DNA of 64,000 bases from Eubacteriales bacterium (GCA_028702135.1 JAQVPJ010000002.1:100338-164337), one strand, 5' to 3'; shown: positions 17,630 to 27,383, counted from the stretch's first letter. A program made the numbers and translations. The notes: generated from the sequence alone by a model not told the origin.

Positions 17630-19006
17630 ATGAACAAAGAGGAAGTAAAAAAGCTGACTTACAAGCGTGAGAGCATATATACTCGGTTTCCGTCTGTAAA
17701 GGATGAAGCGTTTGAGTATTCAAAAGGCTACCGTGATTTTATTGATTCGGCAAAGACCGAACGTGAGGCGACCGCATATGCGGTACAGTATGCTTCGGAA
17801 CGCGGTTTTGAGCCTTATGTAAAGGGAAAGCAGTATCAATCCGGCGACAGGATATATTATGTAAACCGTGAAAAGGCTATATATTTAGCTGTTATCGGGA
17901 AAAGTACTCTTGATAAAGGTTGTGCAATAATAGTCGCGCATACCGATTCTCCGCGACTCGATCTCAAGCAGGTGCCGATGTTTGAGGATGGAGGAATCAG
18001 TTATTTCAGAACGCATTATTACGGCGGGATAAAGAAATATCAATGGACCGCAATTCCGCTGGCTTTGCACGGTGTTGTTTACACGAAGGATAAGGGCAGA
18101 ATTGATATTAGCATAGGCGAAAACGACAGCGACCCGGTTTTTTACATCAGCGACCTGATGCCGCATATTGGTAAGGAACAGATGGAAAAAAAACTCTCCG
18201 AGGGTATAAGCGGAGAGGGGCTGAAGATTATAAACGGCTCTATACCGTTTGACGACGAGGATAATCCGAAACTCTATATTCTATCGCTGATTTACGAAAA
18301 ATACGGCATAAAAGAGGCTGATCTGATTACGGCAGAGCTTACTGCGGTTCCGGCGATAAAATCAAGGGAAGTCGGTTTTGACAGAAGCATGATTGCAGCT
18401 TACGGTCACGACGACAGAATATGCGCGTATCCGGCGTTGAGTGCACTCTGTGAGCTTGAAAAGCCTGATAAAACTGCAATCGCAATGTTTGCCGATAAGG
18501 AGGAAATAGGCTCCGAGGGCGTAACAGGGCTCCGCTCCTCCTCATTCAGGGATTTCCTTAGCGATCTGTGCGATATGCAGAGGGTTTGTGTGCGTGAATG
18601 TTGCCGCAACTCGATATGCTTTTCAGCGGATGTCGGCGGTGCATATGATCCCTGCTATTCCGAAGCGTACGAAGCAGCAAATTCAGCATATTTAAACAAG
18701 GGCGTAGTGGTTACAAAATACACCGGCTCAAGAGGAAAGAGCGGTTCGTCCGACGCTTCTGCGGAACTGTTATCGAGGGTTGCAAGGTTACTCGACGACA
18801 ACGAAGTCGTCTGGCAGTCCGGAGAGTACGGCAAGGTTGACCAGGGCGGTGCAGGTACGGTTGCTACCGAAATCGCTATGCTCAATATTGATGTTATTGA
18901 TGTGGGAGTTCCGCTTTTGTCAATGCACTCTCCGATAGAGCTTGCCGCAAAATCGGATATTTACATGATGTATAGAGCATGCAAAGCATTATATAACGAA
19001 AAATAA
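17630..19006 (+). CDS. M18 family aminopeptidase
   Basis: A 458-residue metallo-aminopeptidase of the aspartyl aminopeptidase family. Metal ligands are visible in VAHTDSPRLDLK (His, Asp), ADKEEIGSEG (Glu pair), SADVGGAYDP (Asp) and SMHSPIELA (His). These proteins form tetrahedral dodecamers in the cytosol and release N-terminal residues from peptides. ATG 17630 has AAGGA ten bases upstream; a TTG further upstream inside the preceding gene is rejected. A strong terminator follows the gene, so it ends the operon. Confidence 0.93.
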   Translation: MNKEEVKKLTYKRESIYTRFPSVKDEAFEYSKGYRDFIDSAKTEREATAYAVQYASERGFEPYVKGKQYQSGDRIYYVNREKAIYLAVIGKSTLDKGCAIIVAHTDSPRLDLKQVPMFEDGGISYFRTHYYGGIKKYQWTAIPLALHGVVYTKDKGRIDISIGENDSDPVFYISDLMPHIGKEQMEKKLSEGISGEGLKIINGSIPFDDEDNPKLYILSLIYEKYGIKEADLITAELTAVPAIKSREVGFDRSMIAAYGHDDRICAYPALSALCELEKPDKTAIAMFADKEEIGSEGVTGLRSSSFRDFLSDLCDMQRVCVRECCRNSICFSADVGGAYDPCYSEAYEAANSAYLNKGVVVTKYTGSRGKSGSSDASAELLSRVARLLDDNEVVWQSGEYGKVDQGGAGTVATEIAMLNIDVIDVGVPLLSMHSPIELAAKSDIYMMYRACKALYNEK

Positions 19007-19024
19007 TTAAAAAGTGATTGAAAA

Positions 19025-19063
19025 AATAAAGACCATCCGAGTAAAACCGGGATGGTCTTTATT
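19025..19063 (+). terminator. Bidirectional terminator between convergent genes
   Basis: A 14-bp perfect inverted repeat (19025-19038 with 19050-19063) with an 11-nt loop, containing GACCATCC and its complement, flanked by T/A runs. It serves the M18 aminopeptidase gene and the leftward lipoprotein gene. Confidence 0.8.
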
Positions 19064-19073
19064 GTTAAAGGAT

Positions 19074-21524
19074 TTATTTTGCGTCTTCTTTTAACGGATA
19101 TACCTGCAAATACTGCTTTTCTATCTTTCCTTTGAGTACGAATTCGAAATATGAATCATATGCTTCTACATAAACGATTTTTTTATCCTCATCTTCGGAC
19201 TCGTCAGACTCTGAGGATTCCTCCTTTGCTGTGGAGGACTCTGCCGCTGAGGATTCGTCTTTGGAAGTTTCGCCGTCCGGTTCCTCTTCCTTTTCGTCAA
19301 CTTTCTTTTTCTCATCTATAAGATATCCGATTTTTGCAAGTAGTTTTTCCCTATCCATATCTAAGATTTCGGCATTTTCCGAAACGAATGTCTCAATTGC
19401 GGTTTCGATTTCTGTTTCAAACCTTGCGAGCATTTCCTTGGTCTTTACCTTGATAAGATCGGCAATATTAACATCGATGTATCCACGGACTCTTTCCTGC
19501 CCGCTGATAGAAAACTGGTTGTCGAGTTTTTCTTTAAAAGCGGCTGAATTGACCGCTTTATTTAAAGCGGAGGTATATGCAGCGCTGTTAACATAATTAT
19601 TGACGCGGAGGTTTATTTCGCTTGTCAGCATATTTGAATAGTAGGAATCCACATAATTTTCTATCTCTGCGTCATTATACCTATATGTCTCTTCGTCTTC
19701 TTCGTTGTAATTCCTGTTTTCCCAAATATAATCGTCCGTGAATAGATCCGCGACTCTCGAGTTAATCTCGGCGGAGGTTGCGCCCTCTCCAAGCTCTGCT
19801 TTTACCGCATCGATCAATTTGGCTTTTACACCGCTCTTTACTTTGGCAATGATTTCTTCTCTTACCTGATCATATGCGTCTTTTCTAAGCTGGGTTGCAA
19901 TAGCGCTTGTGCCGATAGATTTTTCTATTACGCTTCTGTAATCGAGTTGTATCTGTTTACCGAATTCGAGTTCAAGCTCGTCTTTCATCTCGGCATATAT
20001 AGAATCGTTTGCTTCGGTAGTAAGAGCCTCGATATCAAAATCTACGATTGTTCCTTTGATTATCGACGGGTAATACTCATCTATAATGTCACGCATAATC
20101 TGGATATAATCCGGCTCGAAGATAATTTGAGTGTTTTCCTCGCTGTCGGTATATTCAAAATCAGTCGGTATAAAATCATATCCGAGTACTTTTGAGGGAG
20201 TTGAGGCGAAATTCTGTGCTTTAGCCTTCTCCCATTTTTCGGGATCGTCGCCTGCGAGGGTGTGGGTAAGAAACTTATTGCCGGTATAATCGGGATTAAT
20301 AATATAATCTGAATTCAACCTTTCAACCTGTCCGTTATCATCAAGCTTGTAATTTACATTCTCTATTCCATATGTAAGAATGTCCTGATAATCGGGATCG
20401 GTGAAAAGTGCGGCTAAAACCTCCATAGCCTTGGTTATATCGTTTGCGGTACAATATTTGCTGACACCGTAAATGCTCTTTATAGTGTTTTCGTTCGTTG
20501 CCGAGGGCTTTTTAAATATATTATACTCATATTTATAACCCGTTTCCTTTTCAAGGTTATAAACATCGTTGTCGTTTCCTGTAAGAAAAGAAACTGCAAA
20601 ACGTCCGTCGTTTGAACCGGATCCGTTTTCAAAATAACCGAGAGAACGGTAACGTGCGATCATTCCGTAATATGCGAGGAGTTTTTCGTTCTTATATGTC
20701 GAACCAACCTTTCCCGATTCCATAACATATGTTGCAAAGCCATCTCCGAACATAAAGTCAAAATCCGCTGAATCGGTCGCTTCCTTTAATGGAATGACAT
20801 CAGGCTCGTTTTCTTTTATTAAAGCGAGATAATTCTCAAGGTCCTCAAGGGTCACCATCGTCTTAGCGTCATAATTGTATTTTTCGAGCAGTTCAGCGTC
20901 GAAAACAATAAACTTATATTCACCTATAGTGTCATTTATAGGAACTCCATAAATCTTTTTATTGATTGTTGCAGCCGAGAAGAAAGTGCCGTGGATATAG
21001 TTTTTAAGGAGCTTCGCTTCATTTGAAAGCGTTTCCGTTACCGCTGAGAGCTTTTCCTCTGCGGCAAGTTTGAAATATTCGTCATAGCTGCGAATAAGGA
21101 AAATATCAAAGCTCGGCTCGGTTGAGGGAATGTCCTCTCCGTTTTCAAGCATAGATATGATTTTTTCTCCAGTAAGAATCTCTTCATCCGGAACAGCTTC
21201 TGTCGAGGAGGTGTTCTTTTTGCTCTTTTTTGACTTTTTTTCTGCTTCAAGTTCCGCCATGACCTCGAACTGCTTGTTGATAACATCGTCATACTCCTCC
21301 GCCGAAACGGCGACAATATCGACGATGTAACCTATCCTGAAGTATAATGTACGATTTATAGCAAGCTCAACTGCGCGGACCGCCTCCGGCGTCGCATCCG
21401 CTATAGTATAAAGCGTATATATATCAGCGGGTTCTATCGGGGTAGATAGTTCTTTCTGACAGGATGATAGTAACGGTAGTAACAAAATAGCTGAAAGAAG
21501 CAGGCAAAGCAAGCGTCTCTTCAT
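19074..21524 (-). CDS. Large lipoprotein: solute-binding-like N-terminal half with long helical C-terminal extension
   Basis: An 816-residue lipoprotein (lipobox LSSC, Cys22). Residues about 30-450 contain features of ABC sugar-binding proteins (FDIFLIRSYDEYF, GVPINDTIGEYKFIVFD, GDGFATYVMESG, RYRSLGYFENG, AMEVLAALFTDPDYQDILTYG), with a charged Lys/Ser insertion near residue 100. Residues about 470-720 form a helical, repeat-like region of alternating charged and Ala residues (YTSALNKAVNSAAFKEKLD), then a Ser/Glu/Asp/Lys segment and a final short conserved-looking domain. Typical binding proteins have 420-560 residues, so the C-terminal half is an extension of unknown role. It is monocistronic, with its own promoter at 21570-21598 and no transporter genes nearby. 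Confidence 0.7.
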   Translation of the reverse strand: MKRRLLCLLLSAILLLPLLSSCQKELSTPIEPADIYTLYTIADATPEAVRAVELAINRTLYFRIGYIVDIVAVSAEEYDDVINKQFEVMAELEAEKKSKKSKKNTSSTEAVPDEEILTGEKIISMLENGEDIPSTEPSFDIFLIRSYDEYFKLAAEEKLSAVTETLSNEAKLLKNYIHGTFFSAATINKKIYGVPINDTIGEYKFIVFDAELLEKYNYDAKTMVTLEDLENYLALIKENEPDVIPLKEATDSADFDFMFGDGFATYVMESGKVGSTYKNEKLLAYYGMIARYRSLGYFENGSGSNDGRFAVSFLTGNDNDVYNLEKETGYKYEYNIFKKPSATNENTIKSIYGVSKYCTANDITKAMEVLAALFTDPDYQDILTYGIENVNYKLDDNGQVERLNSDYIINPDYTGNKFLTHTLAGDDPEKWEKAKAQNFASTPSKVLGYDFIPTDFEYTDSEENTQIIFEPDYIQIMRDIIDEYYPSIIKGTIVDFDIEALTTEANDSIYAEMKDELELEFGKQIQLDYRSVIEKSIGTSAIATQLRKDAYDQVREEIIAKVKSGVKAKLIDAVKAELGEGATSAEINSRVADLFTDDYIWENRNYNEEDEETYRYNDAEIENYVDSYYSNMLTSEINLRVNNYVNSAAYTSALNKAVNSAAFKEKLDNQFSISGQERVRGYIDVNIADLIKVKTKEMLARFETEIETAIETFVSENAEILDMDREKLLAKIGYLIDEKKKVDEKEEEPDGETSKDESSAAESSTAKEESSESDESEDEDKKIVYVEAYDSYFEFVLKGKIEKQYLQVYPLKEDAK

Positions 21525-21569
21525 TTGGAATCCTCCTTAAAAAATATGGGTTTAAAACATAACACGATA

Positions 21570-21598
21570 ATTTTACAACAGTTTGATTACTATGTCAA
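21570..21598 (-). promoter_or_regulatory. Promoter of the 816-residue lipoprotein gene
   Basis: On the minus strand TTGACA (21598-21593), 17-bp spacer, TAAAAT (21575-21570), about 46 bp before the start codon. Confidence 0.75.
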
Positions 21599-21715
21599 GG
21601 TGATTTTGTTACAAATAATCCAGCTTATTTATATCATATCATCTAAATATTTTTTTTATTTAACATTATTTACGAGAGCTGTTCAAAGGTTTTTTTATAA
21701 TAAAACAATAAATAC

Positions 21716-21744
21716 TTGCAAAAATCATATATATACTGTATACT
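21716..21744 (+). promoter_or_regulatory. Promoter of the GNAT acetyltransferase gene
   Basis: TTGCAA (21716-21721), 17-bp spacer, TATACT (21739-21744), about 40 bp before the ATG. The remaining part of the 260-bp divergent region holds only AT-rich sequence. Confidence 0.65.
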
Positions 21745-21784
21745 TAAAATATAGACATATTTGGAGGATTAGTATTAACAATCT

Positions 21785-22378
21785 ATGGACAACTATAAAT
21801 ACAGAAAAATTTTTTCTGACTTACCAGTAATTGAGACAGAGAGATTGATTCTAAAAAAGGTCGTACCGGAAAATGCTAACGATATGTACGCATATTCCTC
21901 CCTCGATCAGGTTACCCGGTATCTGTTATGGAATCCGCATCTGAATATCGAGGAGACAAAAGGGTATATAGATTATCTTCAAAAACAATACCGCAAGGGT
22001 AATTACGCCGACTGGGGACTTAACTGCAAAGCAGATGGTGTTTTTATAGGAACCTGCGGGTTCTCGACTATTGATTTTAATAATAACAAAGCAGAGATAG
22101 GATATGTGCTCTCACCCTCTTATCAGGGAAAGGGCTATATGAGGGAGGCGGTCGGTGCAGTCCTTGCTCTCGCCTTTGAAGACCTTTCTCTTAACCGAGT
22201 GGAACTGAGGATTATGGAGGGCAACTCCGCTTCGATCAGGTTTGCAGAATCGATGGGATTTAAATTCGAGGGATATTCCCGTAAGTCGCTGTTTCTTCGC
22301 GGGGAATACAGAACGCTCTGCTATTACTCTATGCTTGCGTCGGAATATTTCGATAACAGAGCAGGCGACAAGGGGTAA
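21785..22378 (+). CDS. GNAT family N-acetyltransferase (RimJ/RimL type)
   Basis: A 197-residue GNAT enzyme. The start LPVIETERLILKKV, the acetyl-CoA loop region EIGYVLSPSYQGKGYMREAV and NSASIRFAESMGF are typical of the ribosomal-protein alanine acetyltransferase-like branch, which modifies protein N-termini, or small amines. There is no neighbouring ribosomal S5 or S18 gene to fix the substrate; rpmB lies downstream on the other strand. It is a single-gene unit. Confidence 0.88.
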   Translation: MDNYKYRKIFSDLPVIETERLILKKVVPENANDMYAYSSLDQVTRYLLWNPHLNIEETKGYIDYLQKQYRKGNYADWGLNCKADGVFIGTCGFSTIDFNNNKAEIGYVLSPSYQGKGYMREAVGAVLALAFEDLSLNRVELRIMEGNSASIRFAESMGFKFEGYSRKSLFLRGEYRTLCYYSMLASEYFDNRAGDKG

Positions 22379-22404
22379 GGTAGGGGTTTTTCGGGACGAA
22401 AAAA

Positions 22405-22440
22405 GCCGCTGCCTTCAGGACTGCGGCGGATATGTTTTTC
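22405..22440 (+). terminator. Possible terminator after the GNAT gene
   Basis: GCCGC (22405-22409) can pair with GCGGC (22423-22427) and GTTTTT follows at 22434. The stem is short, so this is tentative; it sits between the GNAT gene and the convergent rpmB. Confidence 0.4.
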
Positions 22441-22466
22441 GGTTATATGCGGAATACTGCAGGTAG

Positions 22467-22655
22467 TTATACCGCCCTTGTGACCTTGCCGCTTCTCAAG
22501 CAGCGGGAGCAGACGCTTACAGTCTTATTTGAGCCGCTTACAACTGCTTTGACCTTTCTGATATTGGGCTTCCAGCTTCTGTTGGTTTTTCTGTTGGAAT
22601 GAGATACATTGTGTCCGAACATTGTACCTTTACCGCAATAATCACACTTAGCCAT
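22467..22655 (-). CDS. rpmB: 50S ribosomal protein L28, zinc-binding form
   Basis: A 62-residue L28: MAKCDYCGKGTMFGHNVSHSN, NRKTNRSWKPNI and a C-terminal CSRCLRSGKV. The two CxxC pairs show that this is the zinc-containing (C+) form. Bacteria with Zur often carry a zinc-free paralogue; none is in this window. It is monocistronic. RBS GGAGGT is well placed before the ATG. Confidence 0.97.
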   Translation of the reverse strand: MAKCDYCGKGTMFGHNVSHSNRKTNRSWKPNIRKVKAVVSGSNKTVSVCSRCLRSGKVTRAV

Positions 22656-22799
22656 CTATAACACCTCCAAATTAAATCATAAAAAATTAGAACAATTAAG
22701 TATATCTTGTTTTTCGGCTTTTGTCAATAGTATTTTTTAAACTTACTCCGTTTTTCGGTTCGGCGGTATAAAAGTTTTATATATTTAAAAAGAAAACAG

Positions 22800-24173
22800 C
22801 TATTTTTCGGTGATTTTTTTAGCAAGTTCTGTTATATTACCCGCACCCATAAAAATAAGCAAATCACCCGGATGGATATTTTTTTCAAGGTATTCTTCTA
22901 TTTCTGAAAAGCTGTCCAAATATACACTGCCGCTGACCTTTTCCGCAAGCTGTTTTGAAGTTGTGCCATAAATATTATTCTCTCTTGCGGAATAAACGTC
23001 TGCGAATACGGGCAAATCACAATCAGTAAAGGAGGAAGCAAAATCATCAAACAAATCATGTAGCCTTGAGAAGGTATGAGGCTGGAAAACACAGACGGTG
23101 CGATTATAACCCATTCCTTTAGCTGCGGTCAGACTAGCTTTGATTTCATCGGGATGATGTGCATAATCATCAAAAACATCCGCGCCGCGGAATTTACCCT
23201 TATACTCAAATCTTCTGCTTACACCCTTGAAGCGTTTTATACCGGCTATGACGGTCTTTTTGGAGATTCCGCAAAGGTCGCTGCAAGCGATAACGGCAAG
23301 AGCGTTTGAAATATTATGCACGCCCGGAACAGATAAGGAAACCGTCATATGGTAGCTGCCGTTTTTGTAAGCGTCAAACTCCGCAAACCCCTTGTTCATA
23401 ACAATGTTCGAAGCATAAAAATCGGCATTGCGGTTACCCGATGCACTGAAAGTTACAAGATTGCCTTTATAGTTCTGCGCTGCTTTTACAGCGCCCTCGG
23501 AATCGAGATTTACTATCGAATAACCCGTCTTGTCGGTATTGGATATGAATTTTCCGAAAGAACTGACAAGCCACTCGAGATCTGGGAAATAATCGGTATG
23601 GTCGAGCCTTACGTTAAGCACAACTGATATTTTCGGGAAAAAGTTGAGAAATGCGTCCTTGTACTCGCAGGCTTCAAAAACGATATTCTCATCGTTCCCG
23701 ATTCTGTAGGTGGAATCTATCTCCGGCAAAACAGCGCCGACAAGCACTGTGGGATCGTATTTTTTATCTTCTAAATAAACATAAGCAAGCATACCGCTTG
23801 TTGTTGACTTCCCATGAGTGCCGGCGACTCCGATCGAGTTCGCATACATTTTTACAATCGCTCCCAGTAGCTGCGCGCGTTCATAAAGCGGAATACCTTT
23901 TTTCCTGATCTGGAGAATCTCAGGATGATCAGCACAAAGAGCCGTCGTATATAAAGCGCAGCTTACGCCGTCAAGGTTGGATTCCTTAGTATCATAGAAT
24001 ACCCTTATCCCGTTTTTCTCAAGCTTATCCGTAAGCTCACTTGTGGTCCTATCGTAACCGCAGACATTGTAACCTTTATTCTTTAGCAGCATAGCAAGCG
24101 CAGACATGCTTATGCCGCCAATCCCTGCAAAATATATGCTACCCACCGTTGGAATGTCATTAAAGTTAAGCAT
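22800..24173 (-). CDS. murC: UDP-N-acetylmuramate--L-alanine ligase
   Basis: A 457-residue Mur ligase: N-terminal UMAG domain with GIGGISMSALAMLL, ATP-binding GTHGKSTTSGM, the central ligase body with EACEYKDAFL and LDHTDYF, and the C-terminal DDYAHHPDEI. It adds L-Ala to UDP-MurNAc, the first cytoplasmic step of peptidoglycan stem synthesis. It stands alone rather than in the dcw cluster, which is usual in Clostridia. RBS GGAGGATAT is directly upstream. Confidence 0.97.
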   Translation of the reverse strand: MLNFNDIPTVGSIYFAGIGGISMSALAMLLKNKGYNVCGYDRTTSELTDKLEKNGIRVFYDTKESNLDGVSCALYTTALCADHPEILQIRKKGIPLYERAQLLGAIVKMYANSIGVAGTHGKSTTSGMLAYVYLEDKKYDPTVLVGAVLPEIDSTYRIGNDENIVFEACEYKDAFLNFFPKISVVLNVRLDHTDYFPDLEWLVSSFGKFISNTDKTGYSIVNLDSEGAVKAAQNYKGNLVTFSASGNRNADFYASNIVMNKGFAEFDAYKNGSYHMTVSLSVPGVHNISNALAVIACSDLCGISKKTVIAGIKRFKGVSRRFEYKGKFRGADVFDDYAHHPDEIKASLTAAKGMGYNRTVCVFQPHTFSRLHDLFDDFASSFTDCDLPVFADVYSARENNIYGTTSKQLAEKVSGSVYLDSFSEIEEYLEKNIHPGDLLIFMGAGNITELAKKITEK

Positions 24174-24320
24174 AATATCCTCCCTATAGAAGTCTCAATC
24201 ATAAGTATATCACAAATAAAGCAAAATAAAAGATGTTTTATGCAATAATGCATAAAAAAAATAGTTGTTTTAATAATAACTATAATCATAAACCTATGAA
24301 ATAAGGAGTATTGAATAATT

Positions 24321-24572
24321 ATGCATGTAACTGACATTAAAATAAGAAGAAGTTTTACGGAAGGAAACCTTCTTGCAGTATTCACAATCGTGCTTGACGA
24401 GGAGCTGGCTCTTCACGACATCAAGCTTATAAAAGGTCGGGAAAAATTTATAATAGCAATGCCCAGCAGAGTCGGTATGGACGGAACACACAGGGATATC
24501 GTCCACCCTATAAAAGCGGAACTGCGAAGCGAGATAGAAACACGGATAATACAGTTTTACGAGAATTTATAA
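24321..24572 (+). CDS. spoVG: Septation/sporulation regulator SpoVG
   Basis: An 83-residue SpoVG with the usual start VTDIKIRR, the ELALHDIKLI segment, FIIAMPSR and HPIKAELR. SpoVG is a small nucleic-acid-binding regulator that in Bacillus affects asymmetric septation and in other Firmicutes binds RNA. RBS AAGGAG lies 11 bases before the ATG. Nearby murC is divergent. A sigma-H type promoter, as in Bacillus, could not be identified by eye. Confidence 0.95.
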   Translation: MHVTDIKIRRSFTEGNLLAVFTIVLDEELALHDIKLIKGREKFIIAMPSRVGMDGTHRDIVHPIKAELRSEIETRIIQFYENL

Positions 24573-24686
24573 ATTTTCCTTATGTTTATAATGTTTTCCA
24601 TTGAAATTAAGCCCGACATATGATAAAATACCGCTTAAGCTGATTTATATTCAATAATTGCATGTAAGTTTATGGAGGTTTTTGTA

Positions 24687-25472
24687 TTGATCCTGACAAT
24701 AGATATCGGCAACACGGGTACAACGATTGGTTTTTACAAAAATGATTTGCTATGCCATCCCACTAAAATATCCTCCAAACCGCACAGAAGCGCGGATGAA
24801 TATACTATGCTTTTCGAAACACTCTGCTTTCAAAAGGGAGTTGACAAAAAAGAGGTGGTGGGGTGCGCCATCTCCTCGGTTGTTCCACACCTTACGGATA
24901 AAACAAAACAGGCTGTTACAGCCGTGTTTTCCTGTAATCCAATAATCATTACCCATGGTATTAAGACCGGTCTTAACATAAGGATAGACAATCATACCCA
25001 GCTTGGCTCGGATATAGTTGCCGATACCGTTGCCGCCGCAGTGGTTTTGGAAAAACCCTTTGCCGTTATCGACCTCGGAACGGCTACAACCATTTCGGCT
25101 GTAAACGCTACGGGCGAGCTAATTGGAGTGATAATAGCACCGGGTGTCCGGCTCTCTGTGGACGCACTTTCGCAGAACGCCGCGGAACTACCGTATATTT
25201 CATTATCAGAACCGAAAGCTCTTTTGGGGAAAAACACAGAGGATTCCATGATCAGCGGAAGTGTTTACGGCACAGCGGCTATGATCGACGGAATTATAAC
25301 ACGTCTTTGCGAGGAGTTCGGAAGGGATTATATAAGCGTTATTGCTTGCGGCGGGCTTGCGGGTGATGTAATACCATTCTGCCAGACTGAAATTGAAATT
25401 GAACCTTATCTGACACTAAACGGTCTTAATCATATATATAAATTGAACCAAAGGAAAGGTAAATCTACATAA
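24687..25472 (+). CDS. coaX: Type III pantothenate kinase
   Basis: A 261-residue CoaX of the acetate/sugar kinase fold: phosphate motif LTIDIGNTGTTIG, IRIDNHTQLGSDIVAD, IDLGTATTISAV and GGLAGDV. It phosphorylates pantothenate in the first step of CoA synthesis. I chose TTG at 24687, which gives the family N-terminus and has GGAGG eight bases upstream; the ATG at 24672 overlaps that site and is rejected. It is followed by an ECF S-component gene that may import pantothenate. Confidence 0.93.
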   Translation: MILTIDIGNTGTTIGFYKNDLLCHPTKISSKPHRSADEYTMLFETLCFQKGVDKKEVVGCAISSVVPHLTDKTKQAVTAVFSCNPIIITHGIKTGLNIRIDNHTQLGSDIVADTVAAAVVLEKPFAVIDLGTATTISAVNATGELIGVIIAPGVRLSVDALSQNAAELPYISLSEPKALLGKNTEDSMISGSVYGTAAMIDGIITRLCEEFGRDYISVIACGGLAGDVIPFCQTEIEIEPYLTLNGLNHIYKLNQRKGKST

Positions 25473-25548
25473 TCGATTGCATCAAGCAGTCTTTTATAAT
25501 AAATTTACGTTGCATCTGCAAAGCAGGGCGACAGTAAGGAGTTCGCAT

Positions 25549-26148
25549 ATGACAAACCAAAATCGGAGCAGGACGCTCCACCTGACGCTCTTGGCGATGT
25601 TAAGCGCCATCATCGTACTTATGGCCTTTACCCCATTGGGGTATTTGAAAGTCGGACTGGTGGAAATTACATTTCTGACAGTACCTGTAGTAATCGGAGC
25701 AATTATCTTAGGTCCGCTGGACGGAGCGATATTAGGCGCGGTATTTGGGTTGACGAGCTTTGCTCAATGCTTTGGAACAAGCGCGTTCGGAGCCGCAATA
25801 CTGGGTATTAGCCCGGTTTTTACATTTATCGTATGCCTGGTCCCGAGAATATTGATCGGAATCATCAGCGGATATTTATCCAAATGGCTTGAAAAAAAGC
25901 AGGTAGAAGATATTATTAACTATGTTTTTTCATCCCTTGCGGGCGCGTTGACAAACACTGTTTTTTTTGTAGGATTGGTTATTTTGCTGTTCGGACAGAC
26001 CGACTATATTCAATCATTCGGGGACAGTCTTATAAAAATAATCGGAGCCTTTATTACTACAAATGCTGTTATCGAGGCGATAGTATGCACCGTATTGGGA
26101 ACTGTCATAGCAAAAGCGCTTGTATTTGCAAGAAAGAAGCTAACCTGA
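25549..26148 (+). CDS. ECF transporter S-component, possibly for pantothenate
   Basis: A 199-residue membrane protein with about six helices and the N-terminal Ala-rich TLLAMLSAIIVLM helix typical of S-components of energy-coupling factor transporters, plus GAIILGPLDGAILGAVFG. S-components bind a vitamin and share the EcfAA'T module encoded elsewhere. Direct proximity to coaX suggests pantothenate (PanT-like) but sequence alone does not prove the ligand. ATG 25549 has AAGGAG seven bases upstream. The 76-bp gap to coaX shows no recognised riboswitch. Confidence 0.8.
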   Translation: MTNQNRSRTLHLTLLAMLSAIIVLMAFTPLGYLKVGLVEITFLTVPVVIGAIILGPLDGAILGAVFGLTSFAQCFGTSAFGAAILGISPVFTFIVCLVPRILIGIISGYLSKWLEKKQVEDIINYVFSSLAGALTNTVFFVGLVILLFGQTDYIQSFGDSLIKIIGAFITTNAVIEAIVCTVLGTVIAKALVFARKKLT

Positions 26149-26167
26149 CAATCATATAACAAAAATC

Positions 26168-26200
26168 ACGCCCGCTGAATATCCAGCGGGCGTAGTTTAT
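26168..26200 (+). terminator. Strong terminator between convergent genes
   Basis: A 10-bp GC-rich stem, ACGCCCGCTG (26168-26177) with CAGCGGGCGT (26184-26193), followed by AGTTTATTTT. It ends the coaX operon and may also serve gapA from the other side. Confidence 0.8.
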
Positions 26201-26211
26201 TTTACCGTTAT

Positions 26212-27228
26212 TTATTTAAGCTCGGCGAAGTACTTGATTGTACGAACCATCTGGCTTGTGTATGAGTTCTCGTTGTCGTACCACGAAACAACCTGAACAT
26301 GATAAAGGTCATCGCTCAGCTGAGAAACCATCGTCTGGGTAGCGTCAAAGAGGGAACCATAGCTGATTCCGATAATATCGCTGGATACTATCTGATCAGT
26401 ATTATAGCCGAAGGAATCGGAAGCGGCAGCCTTCATAGCTTCGTTGATGCTGTCCTTTGTAATATCCTTACCCTTAACAACCGCAACGAGTATGGTTGTA
26501 GAACCTGTGCTTACCGGAACACGCTGTGCCGAGCCGATAAGCTTGCCATTAAGCTCGGGAATAACAAGGCCGATCGCCTTTGCTGCACCTGTGGAGTTAG
26601 GTACAATATTTACAGCAGCCGCTCTTGCACGTCTGAGGTCGCCCTTCGGGTGAGGACCGTCAAGGGTCATCTGGTCGCCGGTATAAGCATGTATCGTTGA
26701 CATGATACCGCTTTGAATGGGAGCGTAATCGTTAAGCGCTTTTGCCATCGGAGCAAGGCAGTTGGTTGTGCATGAAGCCGCAGAAATGATAGTATCTTCG
26801 GCTTTGAGAATGTTCTCGTTAACGCCGTAAACGACAGTGGGAAGGTCATTACCTGCGGGAGCGGAAATGACTACTTTCTTTGCACCTGCGTTTATATGAG
26901 CCTGCGACTTTTCCTTGGAGGTATAAAAACCCGTGCATTCAAGAACAACATCAACACCGAGCTTACCCCAGGGGAGATTATTTGCGTCCTTCTCCTTATA
27001 AATAACAATCTCTTTTCCATCTACGATGATGGAATTGTCAGTTGACGAAACCTTATCAGCAAGAGCGTATCTGCCCTGAGCTGAATCATACTTCAGGAGA
27101 TGAGCAAGCATAACCGGGCTTGTAAGATCGTTTATCGCGACTACCTCATAACCCTTAGCACCGAACATTTGTCTGAACGCGAGACGACCGATACGACCGA
27201 ATCCGTTAATTCCAACTTTTACTGCCAT
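26212..27228 (-). CDS. gapA: Glyceraldehyde-3-phosphate dehydrogenase
   Basis: A 338-residue glycolytic GAPDH: NAD fold [16 protein letters not shown], catalytic Cys in [21 protein letters not shown]-type loop HAYTGDQM, and C-terminal [13 protein letters not shown]. The start is the conserved [11 protein letters not shown] at 27228 with GGAGG 11 bases upstream; an extended reading to 27267 is rejected. It is monocistronic here, not joined to pgk or tpi. Nothing unusual is seen in its active site. Confidence 0.97.
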   Translation of the reverse strand: MAVKVGINGFGRIGRLAFRQMFGAKGYEVVAINDLTSPVMLAHLLKYDSAQGRYALADKVSSTDNSIIVDGKEIVIYKEKDANNLPWGKLGVDVVLECTGFYTSKEKSQAHINAGAKKVVISAPAGNDLPTVVYGVNENILKAEDTIISAASCTTNCLAPMAKALNDYAPIQSGIMSTIHAYTGDQMTLDGPHPKGDLRRARAAAVNIVPNSTGAAKAIGLVIPELNGKLIGSAQRVPVSTGSTTILVAVVKGKDITKDSINEAMKAAASDSFGYNTDQIVSSDIIGISYGSLFDATQTMVSQLSDDLYHVQVVSWYDNENSYTSQMVRTIKYFAELK

Positions 27229-27383
27229 AATTGAATATACCTCCAAAATTAAAATTAATATTATCATTTTCTTTACAGCATATAAATTGTTTCAAAGCTT
27301 ATTTTATACCAAAATTAGCTAAAATACAAGTGCTTAACTAAAATTCCCCGAAAATAATAAAAAGCGAGCCTCTGCAAAAAATA

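Noticed and set aside
25477..25548. N-terminal extension of the ECF S-component gene
   Set aside because: The ribosome binding site AAGGAG lies directly before the ATG at 25549 and the added residues are not part of the family.
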